A DNA stretch of 44,530 nucleotides from JAMLIN01 sp041676645 (GCA_041676645.1 JBAYRO010000021.1:1-44530); one strand, 5' to 3'. Shown: positions 15,769 to 24,485, numbered from the stretch's first letter. A program made the numbers and translations. Notes: generated by a model not told the origin, from the sequence alone.

Positions 15769-17100
15769 ATGACGAACGCGCTGTTGCAGCGCTTCACCAA
15801 CATTCGCCGCGAGGAGCTCGGCCAGGTCCTCGTCGCCGGCCTGTTCTTCTTCTTCGTGCTGACCGCGCTGATGGTGGTGCGCCCGGCCCGCGAGGCGCTG
15901 GGGATGCAGCGCGGCATCGAGGCGATCCGATGGCTCTTCATCGGCACGGTCGTCGTCACGCTGCTCGTCAATCCGCTGTTCGGCTGGCTGGTGAGCCGGT
16001 TCCGGCGGCCCGCCTTCATCGCCGCCACCTACCTGTTCTTCGCGGCCGGGCTGCTCGGCTTCTACCTGCTGCTGGTGATGGCCCCGGGACGCATCGGGGA
16101 ACACAGTGGCCAGGTCTTCTATGTCTGGTTCAGCGTGTTCAACCTGTTCGCGACCATGCTGTTCTGGGCCCTGATGGCGGATCGTTTCAGCCTGGAGCAG
16201 AGCAAGCGCCTGTTCGGCGCGATCGCGGTGGGCGGCACCCTCGGAGCGATCTTCGGCCCCTGGCTCGCGGGCATGCTGGCAAGGCCGCTGGGCACGCCCG
16301 CCCTGCTGCCGGTGGCGGCCGGCTTCCTGGTGCTCGCGCTGGTTGCGGCCTGGTGGCTGACCCGCCTGACCGATGATCCGGCCGATCGTCGCCGGGCCGG
16401 CCAGCGGATGCCCGAGGAGCCGGCGCTGATCGGCGGCAGCGCCTGGGAAGGCATCGGCGCGGTCCTGCGCTCGCGCTACCTGCTCGCCATCTGCATGTAC
16501 GTGCTGATCCTCGCGGTGATGGCGACCTTCCTCTACTTCACCCGGCTGCAGATGGTGGCGGCGCTCGGGCCGGATCTCGACATGCGCACCGCGATGTTCG
16601 CGCGCATCGACATGATCACCCAGCTGGCGACCCTGCTGCTGCAGGCGGTGGTCACCGGGCACCTGATGAAGCGGCTCGGCATCGCGGTGGCGCTGGCCCT
16701 GCTGCCGCTGACCGCGGCGCTGGGCTTCCTCGGCCTGGCGATCATCGGATCGCTGGCGGCGCTGATCGCGTTCGAAGCGGCGTTCCGGGCGGTCCAGCGC
16801 GGCGTGATGCGCCCGGCGCGCGAGACCCTGTTCACGGTCGTCAGCCGCGCCGAGCGCTACAAGGCGAAGGCGCTGATCGACACCTTCGTCTATCGGGCCG
16901 GTGACGTTGTCGGGGCACAGACCGAAGGCCTGCTGGGCCGCCTGGGCATGGGACTCGCGGCGCTCGCCTCTTTCGCGGTGCCGCTCGCCGTGGTATGGAT
17001 TGCGCTCGGCCTCTGGCTGGGCCGTGCCCAGCGCATGCGGGCGCCCGGTGCGCCGCCCGCCGATTCCCCTGTTGCGCGCGCCGATGGAGCGATGACATGA
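15769..17100 (+). CDS. ATP/ADP-translocase-like MFS transporter
   Basis: A 443-residue, ~12-helix inner-membrane protein. The start (ELGQVLVAGLFFFFVLTALMVVRPAREALGM) and the FYVWFSVFNLFATMLFWALMADRF segment are characteristic of the family of free-living bacterial homologues of NTP/NDP exchangers (COG3202-like). A second conserved block, FRAVQRGVMRPARETLFTVVSRAERYKAKALIDTFVYRAGD, lies in the C-terminal half. Real nucleotide exchange is known from intracellular parasites and plastids; in free-living bacteria the substrate is not established. The gene overlaps the downstream aldo/keto reductase (ATGA), so the two are coupled. Confidence 0.8.
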   Translation: MTNALLQRFTNIRREELGQVLVAGLFFFFVLTALMVVRPAREALGMQRGIEAIRWLFIGTVVVTLLVNPLFGWLVSRFRRPAFIAATYLFFAAGLLGFYLLLVMAPGRIGEHSGQVFYVWFSVFNLFATMLFWALMADRFSLEQSKRLFGAIAVGGTLGAIFGPWLAGMLARPLGTPALLPVAAGFLVLALVAAWWLTRLTDDPADRRRAGQRMPEEPALIGGSAWEGIGAVLRSRYLLAICMYVLILAVMATFLYFTRLQMVAALGPDLDMRTAMFARIDMITQLATLLLQAVVTGHLMKRLGIAVALALLPLTAALGFLGLAIIGSLAALIAFEAAFRAVQRGVMRPARETLFTVVSRAERYKAKALIDTFVYRAGDVVGAQTEGLLGRLGMGLAALASFAVPLAVVWIALGLWLGRAQRMRAPGAPPADSPVARADGAMT

Positions 17101-18050
17101 CGACACGCCGACAATGCCTGCAGGCCGCGGCGGCCACGGCGCTGGCGGCGCTCGCGCCCCGTCTGGCGTCCGCCGCCCGGCCTGCCGACGCGGGCCTCAT
17201 CACCCGGGCGATTCCAGCGAGCGGCGAACGGATTCCCATCGTGGGCCTGGGCAGCTCGGCGACATTCTCGCGGGTGGCGCGCAGCGAGGATGTCTCCGCG
17301 CTGCGCTCGGTGCTGGGGCGCCTGGTCGAGCTGGGCGGCACGGTGTTCGACACGGCGCCGTCGTACGGGGCATCCGAGGAAGTCGCCGGCCGCATCGCCC
17401 AGGAGCTCGACATCGCGCAACGGCTTTTCTGGGCCACCAAGCTCAACGTCGCGCCGCGCGGCGGCGGAAGCGCGGATCCCGCGGCGGCGCGCGAACAGCT
17501 CGAAACCTCGTTCCGGCGAATCGGCCGGTCGGAGATCGACCTCGTCCAGGTCCACAACCTCGGCGACGTGCGCACCCAGCTGCCCATCCTGCGGGAGTTC
17601 AAGGAGCAGGGCCGGATACGCTACATCGGCCTCACCACCACCTTCGAGAACCAGTACGAGGAACTGGTCCGGCTGATGCGCAGCGAAACCCTCGACTTCA
17701 TCGGCACGAACTACGCGATCGACGATCGCGATGCCGAGCAGACGATCCTGCCGCTGGCGCGCGAGCGGGGAATCGCGGTGCTGGTGTATGCGCCCTTCGG
17801 CCGCACCCGCCTGTGGCGGCGTGTCGCGGGGCGCGAAGTTCCGCCATGGGCGGCCGGGTTCGGCGCGACGAGCTGGGCGCAGTTCTTCCTCAAGTATGTC
17901 GCGAGCCACCCTGCGGTCACGTCGATCACGCCGGCCACCAGCCGGCCGGAGAACATGGCCGACAACATGGGTGCCGCGGTCGGCGAGTTGCCCGATGCCG
18001 CCGCCAGGCGGCGCATGATCGAGCTGGTCGAAGCGCTGCCGGCGGCATGA
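17097..18050 (+). CDS. Aldo/keto reductase with Tat-type signal peptide
   Basis: A 317-residue protein. The N-terminus has a twin-arginine motif (TRRQCLQ), an Ala-rich hydrophobic stretch (AAAATALAALAP) and a cleavage-like ASAARPA, so it is probably exported folded by Tat. The AKR tetrad can be placed: Asp in VFDTAPSYG, Tyr four residues on, Lys in WATKLN and His in VQVHNLGD. The rest follows the TIM barrel (RYIGLTTTFENQYEELV; DFIGTNYAIDDRDAEQTILPLARERGIAVLVYAP). ATG 17097 overlaps the stop of the MFS gene. The physiological substrate is unknown; a periplasmic NADPH-dependent enzyme would lack cofactor supply, so it may bind cofactor before export. Confidence 0.88.
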   Translation: MTTRRQCLQAAAATALAALAPRLASAARPADAGLITRAIPASGERIPIVGLGSSATFSRVARSEDVSALRSVLGRLVELGGTVFDTAPSYGASEEVAGRIAQELDIAQRLFWATKLNVAPRGGGSADPAAAREQLETSFRRIGRSEIDLVQVHNLGDVRTQLPILREFKEQGRIRYIGLTTTFENQYEELVRLMRSETLDFIGTNYAIDDRDAEQTILPLARERGIAVLVYAPFGRTRLWRRVAGREVPPWAAGFGATSWAQFFLKYVASHPAVTSITPATSRPENMADNMGAAVGELPDAAARRRMIELVEALPAA

Positions 18051-18095
18051 TCGCGCGCCCCGGATTCCACCCGCGCCGAGCGCGGGCGGACTGAA

Positions 18096-19499
18096 TTGCC
18101 CCCCGAACCGCCGGCGGGGCGCGCCGACGCGCTCCCGCCGGCGCGCCGTGCGCTCGTCTTCGCCATCATCGCGTTCGCGCTGATGATGATGTCGATCAGC
18201 TCGACGATCGTCGCCACGGCGCTGCATGCCCTGCAGCAGGGGCTGGATGCGCCGATCAACTGGACCGGCTGGACCATCACCGCCTACTCGCTCGGCTTCG
18301 TCCTCGCCTTGCCGGTGATGGGCATGTTGAGCGAGCAGTACGGACGGCGGCGGGTGTTCGCGGGCTCGATCATCGTCTTCACGCTGGCATCGCTGCTGTG
18401 CGGCATGGCCGGCGACATAAGCACCCTCATCGCCCTGCGTGTATTGCAGGCGGCCGGCGGCGCGGGCTTCACGCCTTCGGCGACCGGGCTCGTGGTCGAC
18501 TATTTCGGCGACGAGCGCGACCGCATGGTCGGGCTGTTCGGCAGCATCTTCCCGGTGGGCGCGATGATCGGTCCCGTCTTCGGCGGCCTGTTCGTGACCT
18601 ACTGGACCTGGCGGGGCATCTTCTGGATCAACGTGCCGATCGGCCTGGCGATCCTCGCGCTGAGCTTGCGCTTCATACCGCCCGACCGGCCACGGACGGG
18701 GAAGCCGCGCAATCGGCTCGATCCCGTCGGCATGCTCCTGCTGGGCGGCGGCCTGTGCTGCGGCATGTTCGCCATCACCTACCTCGGCGAGCCGGGCGTG
18801 CGCCTCTGGACACCGGGATTCCTCGTCCCGCTCGTCGTCGCCTTGCTCGCGCTCTGGGCCTTCCTGCGCCACATCCGGCGCGCGACGCATCCGTTCATCG
18901 CGCCGCGCCTGATCCGCGGGCCGGGCTTCGGCCACGTGAACCTCATCACCATGGTGTTCGGGGGAGTTCCAGCGGGCATGGTGGCCCTGATCCCGCTGTA
19001 TGCGACCAATCGCTACGGCATCGATGCGCTCGGCTCGGGGACACTGCTCGTCGCCCAGGCGGTCGCGGCCTTCGTGTTCTCGATCGCCGCGGTGCTGGTG
19101 ATACGTCGCACCGGCTACCGCTTGCCGCTGTACGCCGGGGGGATCGTGGTCGCCCTCGGGATGATCCTGCTCGCCCTCGCTCCCTTGCCCGGCGTGTCGG
19201 CGTACGCCTGGCTGGCCGGCGCCGCGTTCCTGGTCGGCGTCGGCAGCGGCACGCTGAATCCGGCGAATCGCAATGCCGGGCTGCAACTGGCGCCCGAGCA
19301 TGCATCGACACTCGCGGCGCTGCGCTCGATGGGCATGTCGATCGGCTCGATCCTGGCTATCGCGATCGCCACCGCGGTGCTCGCCGGCGCAGACGACCCC
19401 GGGGCCACCCAGTCATGGATCTTCGCGGCAGTGGCGGTGCTGCTCTTCATCGCCCTGCCGCTGGTCAGCCGCGTGCCGGAGCATCGCGGCGCCTGGTGA
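18096..19499 (+). CDS. MFS drug exporter, DHA2 (EmrB/QacA) family
   Basis: A 467-residue protein with about 14 helices. The landmarks of DHA2 proteins are present: VATALHALQQGL, TITAYSLGFVLALPVMGMLSEQYGRRRVF (motif A), LRVLQAAGGAGFTPSATGLV, and the antiporter motif C region FPVGAMIGPVFGG followed by WRGIFWINVPIG. Start is TTG 18096; no ATG lies before the first helix in this frame. It follows the reductase gene by 45 bases and may be in the same operon. No fusion-protein (EmrA) gene is nearby. Substrate unknown. Confidence 0.88.
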   Translation: MPPEPPAGRADALPPARRALVFAIIAFALMMMSISSTIVATALHALQQGLDAPINWTGWTITAYSLGFVLALPVMGMLSEQYGRRRVFAGSIIVFTLASLLCGMAGDISTLIALRVLQAAGGAGFTPSATGLVVDYFGDERDRMVGLFGSIFPVGAMIGPVFGGLFVTYWTWRGIFWINVPIGLAILALSLRFIPPDRPRTGKPRNRLDPVGMLLLGGGLCCGMFAITYLGEPGVRLWTPGFLVPLVVALLALWAFLRHIRRATHPFIAPRLIRGPGFGHVNLITMVFGGVPAGMVALIPLYATNRYGIDALGSGTLLVAQAVAAFVFSIAAVLVIRRTGYRLPLYAGGIVVALGMILLALAPLPGVSAYAWLAGAAFLVGVGSGTLNPANRNAGLQLAPEHASTLAALRSMGMSIGSILAIAIATAVLAGADDPGATQSWIFAAVAVLLFIALPLVSRVPEHRGAW

Positions 19500-19570
19500 G
19501 CGGTCGGGCGCGCTACGGATAGCCCCCTCGGGGTGCCGCGAGTGACCGTGGGCGTGGGGGCCGTTTCGTT

Positions 19571-20347
19571 TCAGCCGTCGCCGTCCCGCGTGAGCGGCAC
19601 GAAGCGCACCGGCAGCACCGTGCGCCGGGTGCTGCGACCATCGGCGAGCTTCTCGACCAGCAGCAGCTCCTGCGTCGCGAAGCGCGACCCGACCGGGATC
19701 ACCATCTTCGCGCCCGGCTTGAGCTGCTCGACCAGCGGCGGCGGCACTTCCGGCGCCGCGGCGGTGACGATGATGGCGTCGAAGGGCCCTTTCTCGGGCC
19801 AGCCCCGGTAGCCGTCGCCGATCCTCACCTCCACGTTGTCGTAGCCGAGCTCGTCCAGCAGGCGGGCCGCCTGCCGGCCCAGCGGCTCGATGATCTCGAT
19901 CGACCAGACCTCCCGGACCAGTTCGGCGAGCACCGCCGCCTGGTAGCCCGAGCCGGTTCCGACCTCGAGCACCACATCATCCGGGCCCGGATCGATCAGG
20001 TCGGTGGACAGGGCCACGATGTAGGGCTGCGAGATCGTCTGGTCCTCGCCGATCGGCAGCGGGCGGTTGTCGTAGGCGGCGCGCGCCCAGGCGTCGGGGA
20101 CGAAGCGGTGCCGCGGCACCCTGGCCATCGCGGCCATCACCCGCTCGTCGAAGCTGGCGCGGCCGGTATGCGATTCGGTTGCCCGCGCATCGGCCGCGAT
20201 CTCCGCGACCATGGCCCGGCGCTCGTCCGCACGGTCGTCGCCGGCTGCGGACTCGCTCATGCCGAAGCCCAGCGCGAGGATTCCCGCCACCAGCACCAGG
20301 CCTTGCAGCCGGCTCGCTCGCGGCGCCCGGCCAGGAGCATGGAGCAT
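19571..20347 (-). CDS. pcm: Protein-L-isoaspartate O-methyltransferase with N-terminal export signal
   Basis: A 258-residue PIMT, which methylates isoaspartyl residues in damaged proteins using SAM. The family blocks are clear: ARVPRHRFVP, GEDQTISQPYIVALSTDLI, the SAM motif VLEVGTGSGYQAAVLAEL, and FDAIIVTAAAPEVPPPL. Unlike E. coli Pcm (208 residues), it has ~35 extra N-terminal residues that read as a signal peptide: basic start, hydrophobic core LVLVAGILALGF, then SAAG. A strong ribosome site (GGAGGTGA) precedes ATG 20347, so the extended start is well supported. The enzyme is probably periplasmic or membrane-tethered. Confidence 0.93.
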   Translation of the reverse strand: MLHAPGRAPRASRLQGLVLVAGILALGFGMSESAAGDDRADERRAMVAEIAADARATESHTGRASFDERVMAAMARVPRHRFVPDAWARAAYDNRPLPIGEDQTISQPYIVALSTDLIDPGPDDVVLEVGTGSGYQAAVLAELVREVWSIEIIEPLGRQAARLLDELGYDNVEVRIGDGYRGWPEKGPFDAIIVTAAAPEVPPPLVEQLKPGAKMVIPVGSRFATQELLLVEKLADGRSTRRTVLPVRFVPLTRDGDG

Positions 20348-20586
20348 GGATCACCTCCGGTTCGGTGCTTCCCGGTTCCCGTCGTCATGAGTGGAGCATA
20401 ACGCCAGCGGGACCGCGTGTGGCCAGAGCCCCCGCGCATGCGCCCGGCGGGCCCGCAATCTGCATCCGCGACTGCTGGACGTGCCCGGCGCCGGCGCTGC
20501 GCCGCGGGTGCGGGGCAGGGCGGCGACGAATCGCCCGTCCGTGGCATGGGAACCGGAATGCGGGCACACTGGGGAGGAGCCGGCCG

Positions 20587-21384
20587 ATGGAATCGATCAG
20601 GATGGACACACATGCTCGGCTGCGCGGGCGGGCAGCGGCCACGGCGGGCGATACGGCGTTCCTGCAGTCCCTGTTCGACCGGCTGGACGAGCGTTGTCAT
20701 CCTGCCCCTGCGCAAGCCCCCTGGCGACCCTTCGTCACGCTGAGCTACGCGCAGAGCATCGACGGCAGCATCGCGGCGCGCCCCGCGCGCCCCGTCGCGC
20801 TCAGCTCCGAGGAATCCTTCGACATGACGCACCTGCTGCGCTCGCGCCACGATGCGCTGCTGGTGGGCATCGACACCGTGCTGGCCGATGATCCGCGCCT
20901 GACGGTGCGTCGCTGCGCCGGCGACAATCCGCGTCCCGTGGTGCTCGACAGCCGGCTGCGCTTTCCGGTCGATGCGCGCCTGCTGACCCATCCGGACCGG
21001 TACCCGCTGGTCCTCACCACCGAGCTCGCCGGGGCGGCGGAGATCCGGCGGCTCGAAGGCAGGGGCGCTGTGGTGAGGGTCCTGCCCCGCGACGATGCCG
21101 GCCGCGTGGACCTGGCGGCGGCGCTGCGCTGCCTTTGCGACATGGGCATCCGGACCCTGATGGTCGAAGGTGGCGCCCGCGTGATCGGCAGCTTCCTGGG
21201 CCGACGCCTCGTCGATCACTGCGTCATCACCGTGGCGCCGCGGCTCATCGGCGGCGTCAAGGCGCTCGACGGGCCGTGTTCGCCCGACCTGGCGCCCCTG
21301 TCCATCGTCGATTGCCGCTACCAGCCACTGGGTGGCGATCTCATCGTCCACGGCAGTCTTCGCGGGTCGGGCTCGAAGGCGTAG
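20587..21384 (+). CDS. RibD C-terminal-domain reductase (no deaminase domain)
   Basis: A 265-residue protein of the RibD_C/dihydrofolate-reductase-like superfamily, which reduces a ribose side chain on a pyrimidine in riboflavin synthesis. Motifs: VTLSYAQSIDGSIA, the DMTHLLRSRHDALLVGIDTVLADDPRLTVR block, RPVVLDSRLRFP, and the NADPH-side segment TLMVEGGARVIGSFL then VAPRLIGG. The N-terminal ~45 residues are not a deaminase. ATG 20587 has a GGGGAGGAG ribosome site 8 bases upstream. It is the first gene of a run with a dehydrogenase, a PTPS homologue and a methyltransferase, and the next gene starts within 6 bases. It is probably not the housekeeping RibD; a pterin- or pyrimidine-like substrate is inferred from its neighbours. 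Confidence 0.85.
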   Translation: MESIRMDTHARLRGRAAATAGDTAFLQSLFDRLDERCHPAPAQAPWRPFVTLSYAQSIDGSIAARPARPVALSSEESFDMTHLLRSRHDALLVGIDTVLADDPRLTVRRCAGDNPRPVVLDSRLRFPVDARLLTHPDRYPLVLTTELAGAAEIRRLEGRGAVVRVLPRDDAGRVDLAAALRCLCDMGIRTLMVEGGARVIGSFLGRRLVDHCVITVAPRLIGGVKALDGPCSPDLAPLSIVDCRYQPLGGDLIVHGSLRGSGSKA

Positions 21385-21389
21385 TGGCG

Positions 21390-22397
21390 ATGCGCGCCAA
21401 TGCCGTGTTCCATGTGGCGGAACGCCGGGTCGAGCTCCGGGAGCTGGACCTGCCCGGGCCCGGCGCGGGCGAGCTCCTGGTGCGCAGCCACTGTTCGGCC
21501 ATCAGTCCGGGCACCGAAGCGCTGGTCTTCGCCGGCGATTTCCCTGCCGATTCGGCGCTCGATGCGCGCATCGCCAGCCTGCGGGGCGGCTTCGACTATC
21601 CGTTTCGCTATGGCTACGCGCTGGCGGGCGAGGTCCTGGCCGCGGGCCCGGGCGCGGACGATGCCCTGGTCGGCACGATGGTCTTCGCCTTCCATCCGCA
21701 CCAGGACCTCGCGATCGTGCCGCTTGCCGACTGCACGCCGATCCCGGATGGCATCGCTCCCGAGGCCGCGCTCTTCCTGCCCCAGGTGGAGACCGCGCTC
21801 AATCTCGTCCTCGATGGGGCGCCGCTGGTCGGCGAGCGCGTGCTGGTCTTCGGGCAGGGCGTGGTCGGCCTGCTGACCGCTGCCCTTCTGCTGCGCTTTC
21901 CGCTCGAGCGCCTGGTCGCGATCGAGCCGCTGGCATGGCGACGCGAGCTTGCCCGCGAGTGGGGCGTCGCGGAAACCGTCGATCCCGGCGAGCCCGACTC
22001 CTGGGCGGAGCTGCTCGCCAGCCTGGAGGGCGCCGACCTCGCCTTCGAGCTGTCGGGCAACATGGGCGCACTCGACCGGGCGATCGAGGCCGCGGGCTTC
22101 ACCGGTCGCATCGTGGTCGGTTCATGGTACGGCGCACGGTCGCGACCCCTGGATCTCGGCGGACGTTTTCATCGCAATCGCCTGCGCATCGTGTCCAGCC
22201 AGGTCAGCACGATCGATCCGGTCCTGGCCGGGCGCTGGGACCGGCGGCGCCGCCTCGATCACGCCTGGCGCCTGCTGGCGCGGCTTCGACCCGAGCGACT
22301 GGTGAGCCGCTCGTATCCACTGGCGCGCTGCGCCGAGGCCTTCGAGGCCGTCAGCTCACGGGACGAAGGCCTCATGCAGGTGACCCTCGCATACTGA
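21390..22397 (+). CDS. Zinc-type alcohol dehydrogenase-like oxidoreductase (MDR family)
   Basis: A 335-residue medium-chain dehydrogenase. The N-terminal GroES-like half shows ELLVRSHCSAISPGTEALVFAG and YPFRYGYALAGEVLAAGPG; the Rossmann half has ERVLVFGQGVVGLLTAALLL and later GRIVVGSWYG. The usual catalytic Cys-His pair is changed: the segment HCSAISPGTE keeps Cys but the GHE signature is missing, so zinc dependence is uncertain. Similar MDR proteins beside PTPS and RibD-like genes are often labelled zinc-binding dehydrogenases. ATG 21390 is preferred; GTG 21384, overlapping the previous stop (TAGTG), is possible. Substrate unknown; the neighbourhood points to a pterin-like or sugar-alcohol intermediate. 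Confidence 0.82.
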   Translation: MRANAVFHVAERRVELRELDLPGPGAGELLVRSHCSAISPGTEALVFAGDFPADSALDARIASLRGGFDYPFRYGYALAGEVLAAGPGADDALVGTMVFAFHPHQDLAIVPLADCTPIPDGIAPEAALFLPQVETALNLVLDGAPLVGERVLVFGQGVVGLLTAALLLRFPLERLVAIEPLAWRRELAREWGVAETVDPGEPDSWAELLASLEGADLAFELSGNMGALDRAIEAAGFTGRIVVGSWYGARSRPLDLGGRFHRNRLRIVSSQVSTIDPVLAGRWDRRRRLDHAWRLLARLRPERLVSRSYPLARCAEAFEAVSSRDEGLMQVTLAY

Positions 22398-22409
22398 CGG
22401 AGCGAAGCG

Positions 22410-22793
22410 ATGTACCGACTGGCCATCACCCGCGATTTCATCGCCCGGCATTTCCTGATCGGCGGCGACTGGGGCGCGGAGAACAGCGAGCACAGCCATC
22501 ACTACAAGGTGCAGGTCCGCTTGCGCGGCGAGTCGCTGAATGCGCATGGCTATCTCGCCGACATCGTCGATCTCGAGGCAGCCCTGGACGAGGCTGTGGC
22601 CCGCTTTCGCGACCGGACGCTCAATGATCTCGAGCCCTTCGCGAAGATCAATCCGAGCCTCGAACGCTTCGCCCGGGTGCTGTACGACGACCTCCGCGCC
22701 CGATCCGCCCTCGACGGCCTCGACCTCGATGTGAAGCTGTGGGAGAACGAGCGTGACTGGGCGGCCTATGGTCCGCGGCCACGCTCCGATTGA
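22410..22793 (+). CDS. 6-pyruvoyltetrahydropterin synthase/QueD homologue without catalytic Cys
   Basis: A 127-residue protein of the T-fold PTPS/QueD family. The zinc-ligand pattern is kept: H14 (IARHFL) and H28/H30 (EHSHHY). The catalytic Cys that normally stands four residues before the first His of HGH is E24 here, and the protein has no Cys at all. The Asp-His of the canonical LDHxxLN segment is also altered (FRDRTLND). Downstream landmarks remain: NDLEPFAKINPSLERFA and the substrate-binding Glu in LWENERDWAAY. A Glu in place of Cys is the hallmark of PTPS-III proteins. It starts 12 bases after the dehydrogenase. Chemistry is therefore not that of standard QueD. Confidence 0.85.
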   Translation: MYRLAITRDFIARHFLIGGDWGAENSEHSHHYKVQVRLRGESLNAHGYLADIVDLEAALDEAVARFRDRTLNDLEPFAKINPSLERFARVLYDDLRARSALDGLDLDVKLWENERDWAAYGPRPRSD

Positions 22794-22842
22794 GCACCCA
22801 CGCCACGCTTCCGACCAGATTCCGACAGCCGCAGCCGGACGG

Positions 22843-23745
22843 ATGAGCATGCCCCTCGCCTTTGCCGAATATCTCCAGGCCAAGTTCGACCTGGACGAGC
22901 GCAGCCTGAATCCCGAGGTGCGCGCCGCCTTCCTGCAGGTCCTGCACGGGCTTGCGGAGGTTCGCTGCATCGATGTCGGCGCGGGCACCGGGGCCACCGC
23001 CCGACGCCTGCTGGCGGCCGGACTGTCCACGCCCCTCGCACTGACGGCGCTCGATCGCGATCCGCTCCTGCTCGACATTGCCCGCGAGGATGCGCTGCAA
23101 GGCCTGCAGGCGTCGGGCAGGCGGGCCTTCATCGAAACCGGCGAGGTTCATGCCACGGAGGAACCGAGGACGATGCTGCGCTTTCTCGCCTGCGAATTCC
23201 AGGATCACCAGCCGGAGCAGCGCTGCAATGTCATCACGGCGCATGCCTTCCTCGACATGGTGCCGCTCGCGGATGCCCTGGCCAGGTTCGCCACCTGGCT
23301 CGAGCCCGGCGGCCATCTCTACGCCACGCTCAATTTCGACGGTGACACGACGCTGTTGCCCACCAGCGATGACGCCACGTTCGAGGCCACACTCATCGCG
23401 CATTACCACGACACCATGGAGCGGCGCCGGATGGATGGCCGGGCCATTGGTGGCGCCTTCAGCGGCCGGCGCCTGCACCGGCTGCTGCCCGCGCACGGAT
23501 TCGACATCCTCGCCTGCGGCAGTTCCGACTGGAGCATCACTCCCTACCTCGGCGCGTATCGCGGCGGCGATGCCGACTGCCTGCGCGCACTGCTCGACAT
23601 GATGGCTGGCGAGGCGCAGCGTTCGGGCCTCTTCGATCCAGCCCGGCTCGGGCGCTGGCGCGAGGAGCGGATGCAATGCCTGCGGGAGCATCGGCTGGGG
23701 CTCATCGCCCATCAGCTCGACCTGCTGGCGCGCCTCGATCCCTGA
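22843..23745 (+). CDS. Class I SAM-dependent methyltransferase
   Basis: A ~300-residue methyltransferase with motif I CIDVGAGTGATARRLLAAG at about residues 43-61, acidic motif II ALDRDPLLL, and a later NVITAHAFLDMVPLADALARFATWLEPGGHLYATLNFDG block (motifs IV-VI). The C-terminal third (GRRLHRLLPAHGFDILACGSSDW...) is unlike small-molecule quinone methyltransferases but resembles uncharacterised proteins of this neighbourhood. ATG 22843 was chosen as it begins just before the conserved FAEYLQAKFDLDERSLNPEVRA stretch; ATG 22768 is possible but overlaps the upstream gene. It converges on the CDP-alcohol transferase with 4 bases between stops. Acceptor unknown. Confidence 0.8.
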   Translation: MSMPLAFAEYLQAKFDLDERSLNPEVRAAFLQVLHGLAEVRCIDVGAGTGATARRLLAAGLSTPLALTALDRDPLLLDIAREDALQGLQASGRRAFIETGEVHATEEPRTMLRFLACEFQDHQPEQRCNVITAHAFLDMVPLADALARFATWLEPGGHLYATLNFDGDTTLLPTSDDATFEATLIAHYHDTMERRRMDGRAIGGAFSGRRLHRLLPAHGFDILACGSSDWSITPYLGAYRGGDADCLRALLDMMAGEAQRSGLFDPARLGRWREERMQCLREHRLGLIAHQLDLLARLDP

Positions 23746-23749
23746 TCGG

Positions 23750-24439
23750 TCACGGAGCCGGTCCGCGGTACATCCGGTGCAGGCTGTCGCCGAAGGACCA
23801 GGCCAGGGCGAGACTGGCCACTGCCGCCAGTGCCACGGCGGTGTCCAGGCGGTCGGGATGGGCGGCGAAGCACAGCAGCAGCGTCGCCATCATCACGACG
23901 AAGATCACGATGGCGTGCCGGCTGCGGGGCTCCTTGCGCCGCGGTGGTTTCGCGATCCCCACGAACAGCACGAACAGGTAGCGCAGCAGGCCGGGCAGCA
24001 GGATCCACGCACCGGGGCCGCCGGGCAGCCGGTACAACATCAGGCACAGCAGCAGCAGGAAGAAGGCGTCGCACTCCTGGTCGAGGAATGCGCCGAACTC
24101 GCCGCTCGTTCCGGTGCGCCGCGCGACCCAGCCATCGACGCCGTCGAGCGCGAGCAGGATCGTACCCGCGACGGCCAGCGGCAAGGGCGGCATGAAGGGC
24201 AGGGCGAACATGCCGTAGAGGCGCGCCATGGTGATGGCATTGGCCGGGCCGAAACGACCGCCGGGCGTCCAGCGGCCCCGACAGCACCAGACCAGCACCG
24301 CGAAGGAGAGCGCCCCGGCCACGCACGCCAGCCACGGCGGCAGGCCCGCTGCCACCACCATCGCGACCATGATCATCGTGACGGCGTGGGCCGCGTTCCA
24401 CCGCGACAGGGCGGGCTGCAGCGATCGGCGGTCGGTCAT
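23750..24439 (-). CDS. CDP-alcohol phosphatidyltransferase family protein
   Basis: A 229-residue membrane protein with about six helices and a perfect CDP-OH-P signature, D-G-x2-A-R-x8-G-x3-D-x3-D, seen as DGWVARRTGTSGEFGAFLDQECD around residue 95. The enzymes of this family join a CDP-activated group (usually CDP-diacylglycerol) to an alcohol, making lipid headgroups or related phosphodiesters. ATG 24439 starts a short soluble lead (MTDRRSLQPALSRWN) before the first helix. It is divergent from the glycosyltransferase gene 46 bases away and convergent with the methyltransferase. Not obviously PgsA or PssA; the acceptor alcohol is unknown and may come from this cluster. Confidence 0.85.
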   Translation of the reverse strand: MTDRRSLQPALSRWNAAHAVTMIMVAMVVAAGLPPWLACVAGALSFAVLVWCCRGRWTPGGRFGPANAITMARLYGMFALPFMPPLPLAVAGTILLALDGVDGWVARRTGTSGEFGAFLDQECDAFFLLLLCLMLYRLPGGPGAWILLPGLLRYLFVLFVGIAKPPRRKEPRSRHAIVIFVVMMATLLLCFAAHPDRLDTAVALAAVASLALAWSFGDSLHRMYRGPAP

Positions 24440-24485
24440 GCTGGCGGATGTCCGGGCAGGGTTCCCGAACCGTATCATCCCATCG

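Noticed and set aside
20348..20586. FMN riboswitch upstream of the RibD-like gene
   Set aside because: No FMN-element conserved boxes could be found in the 239-base gap.
22410..22793. queD for queuosine synthesis, supported by gluQ nearby
   Set aside because: The catalytic Cys and Asp-His are missing, and gluQ is 11 kb away in an unrelated context.
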